Below are positions 62,719-64,000 of a stretch of DNA of 64,000 nucleotides, piece by piece. Source of the DNA: Actinomycetes bacterium (GTDB lineage: Bacteria; Actinomycetota; Acidimicrobiia; Acidimicrobiales; RAAP-2); the NCBI GenBank assembly GCA_021779855.1, contig JAJXZW010000004.1, positions 1-64,000 on the forward strand. Reading direction: 5' to 3'. Numbering within the stretch: position 1 is the stretch's first letter; every line of letters starts with the position of its first letter. The notes under the pieces are model-generated. The model was not told the origin of the DNA. It did not search any database and saw only the letters and a list, made by a program, of their open reading frames with translations. A program made the position numbers and the translations under genes.

Positions 62719-63356
62719 CGCAGGATGTTGACGGCGCGCGCGGCCACGACCGCGATCGTCGTGAGCGAGACCAGCGACTCCCCGAGGAAGAGCAGCTTGG
62801 CCACCGGCGTTAGGGGCATCGCGTCGGCCGGGGCGAAGCTCGTGCCGTTGGCGAAGGACGTGTAGAGGTAGTCGACGAACCGCGGGCGCCATCCCGGTGG
62901 CGCGAGGTCGGGGTTCTCCATCTGGGGGAACTGGATGTCGGGGTAGGGGCGGCCGCCGCCCGCGCGCCGTCCCGGCCCGCCGCGGTCGACCTCCCAGAAC
63001 CACAGGCCGTAGACGATCACGTTGGTGAGCCAGATGGCCACCGCCGAGTAGATGAGCGCCCTCCCCTGGGACACGGCGCGGTCGAGGAGCCGCTGGACGA
63101 GCAGCACGACGGTGGCGACGTTGGCCACCGTCACGAGGCCGAGCAGGGCGATCGCCGTCGCGCGCACCCAGGGGGCCTCGTCGGGGCGCCGGTGGCGGCG
63201 GGCCGACAGGGGGATCAGGGGCAGCGCGATGAGAACGGGCGGCAGCCACCGGGGGCCGACGACGAGCCGCGCGGGCAGCGCGAGGTAGAGCGCCAGGCAG
63301 GCGACCAGCGCGAGCGACGCGGGCCAGTGCGGTTCGGGTCGCACCTCGGGGTCCAC
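62715..63356 (-). CDS. Multi-span membrane protein (DUF1345-like)
   Basis: A 213-residue protein with four to five hydrophobic segments and a hydrophilic loop (GGPGRRAGGGRPYPDIQFPQ). The segment VDYLYTSFANGTSFAPADAM followed by LFLGESLVSLTTIAVVAARAV resembles the ion-channel-like region of DUF1345 proteins. GTG 63356 is one base behind the stop of the next gene. Function unknown. Confidence 0.7.
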   Translation of the reverse strand: MDPEVRPEPHWPASLALVACLALYLALPARLVVGPRWLPPVLIALPLIPLSARRHRRPDEAPWVRATAIALLGLVTVANVATVVLLVQRLLDRAVSQGRALIYSAVAIWLTNVIVYGLWFWEVDRGGPGRRAGGGRPYPDIQFPQMENPDLAPPGWRPRFVDYLYTSFANGTSFAPADAMPLTPVAKLLFLGESLVSLTTIAVVAARAVNILR

Positions 63357-63357
63357 G

Positions 63358-64000
63358 TCAGTTGACGGTGGTCGTCCCGCCCGAGAGCAGTCCGCGGGGC
63401 AGGAGGATCGAGCCGAGCCCGGCCGAGTGCAGGAGCTTGGCGACCTGGCGCGACGAGACGGGCGCCACCGGCCCGACCGAGGGGAGGACGACCGCCGCCG
63501 GCGCGTTGTAGGCCTGCACCGTGGCGCTCAGCGTCGAGGTCTGCCCACCAGCGCTGATTTGCAGAACGCTCGCCGTGACCTCGCCCTGGCTGCCGACGGT
63601 GATCGACCAGTCCACCCTGCCCAGGCGCGAGGTCGTGGCGCGTCCCGCGAACAGGGGCGTCAGCGCCGCGTGGGGGAAGACGTAGGCGTAGGTCGTGAGG
63701 TAGCCGTCGCGGGTCACCGTACGCGTGTGGTAGCCGGAGATGAGGGCGAGGTCGGGCTTGGTGAGCTCGAGCGAGAGCCCGAAGAACTGGATGATGGGCG
63801 TCGTCACCCGGTACCACGGCCCGCTGCTCTCGGCGGCCGAGCGCACGTAGAGGTGCCGGCCGTTGAGCACGACGTTGAAGGCCTCGCCGCCCGTGGCCAA
63901 CCCCACGGTCGCCACGCCGGTCGCGCCCGCGTGGCGGAAGTCCACCGTGAGGTCAGCCGTCGCCTGCAGCGTCGACGTCGAGGCCGTGAACACCAGGTGC
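63358..64000 (-). CDS. Probable exported protein, 5' end beyond the right edge
   Basis: The frame is open to the right edge (reading HLVFTASTSTLQATADLTVD), so the start and any signal peptide lie outside the window. What is visible is beta-strand-rich and repetitive in Thr/Val/Ser (LQATADLTVDFRHAG, HLYVRSAAESSGPWYRVT), much like LppX/LprG-type or YceI-unrelated surface lipoproteins of actinobacteria. GTG 63993 inside it is unlikely to be the true start. It probably forms an operon with the membrane protein that follows. Confidence 0.6.
   Translation of the reverse strand, partial: HLVFTASTSTLQATADLTVDFRHAGATGVATVGLATGGEAFNVVLNGRHLYVRSAAESSGPWYRVTTPIIQFFGLSLELTKPDLALISGYHTRTVTRDGYLTTYAYVFPHAALTPLFAGRATTSRLGRVDWSITVGSQGEVTASVLQISAGGQTSTLSATVQAYNAPAAVVLPSVGPVAPVSSRQVAKLLHSAGLGSILLPRGLLSGGTTTVN

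Overview
The window is very GC-rich and gene-dense, with many GTG starts, GTGA/ATGA gene overlaps and leaderless promoters. The gene families (GatCAB, actinobacterial SerC, LeuA with a leader peptide, an ilvBNC leader, DUF5522, a PASTA kinase-like protein) point to an actinobacterium. The compactness and gene order suggest the class Acidimicrobiia; that placement is inference. No rRNA, tRNA or CRISPR array was seen.

Layout. 1-3397: the tail of an unrecognised gene and a three-domain phosphoribosyltransferase/hydrolase/erythromycin-esterase fusion. 3945-4543: a Doc-type toxin-antitoxin pair with a palindromic operator. 4645-13176: an integrated element bounded by a perfect 53-bp direct repeat derived from the 3' end of an acyl-CoA dehydrogenase gene. 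It carries a tyrosine integrase and a putative excisionase at its right end, a TPP-riboswitch-controlled NCS1 permease with an APH-fold kinase (probable thiamine salvage), an MFS exporter, fragments of IS3 and IS256 transposases, a decayed ccdA-like gene, and three diverged copies of an end sequence that suggest repeated insertions at the same site.

13110-32830: a dense amino-acid biosynthesis region. It holds ilvE and leuB; greA-leuC-leuD; leuA with an attenuator; serA, an aspartate aminotransferase and serC; ilvB-ilvN-ilvC-asparaginase with an attenuator; and ilvD. Together these give nearly the whole valine/isoleucine/leucine pathway and the first two steps of serine synthesis. 32879-49090: a long minus-strand run with gatB/A/C, a carboxylesterase, two MFS transporters, an SDR, a zinc/HIT-like protein, a degenerate PASTA kinase, ligA, mnmA, a cysteine desulfurase, a semialdehyde dehydrogenase and yceI. 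49196-57706: marR, ileS, two GNAT acetyltransferases, a HAD phosphatase, glutathione peroxidase, a quinone oxidoreductase and alanine dehydrogenase. 57756-62718: a probable polyamine/GABA-type amine catabolic cluster around an Lrp-family regulator. The right edge cuts a probable exported protein.

Two window-wide patterns stand out. Seven of the eight convergent gene pairs outside the element share a single CTAG in which the TAG stop codons of both strands overlap. Many first genes of transcripts have a TANNNT hexamer exactly 6 or 7 nt before the start codon, the signature of leaderless mRNAs; this was used to choose several starts.
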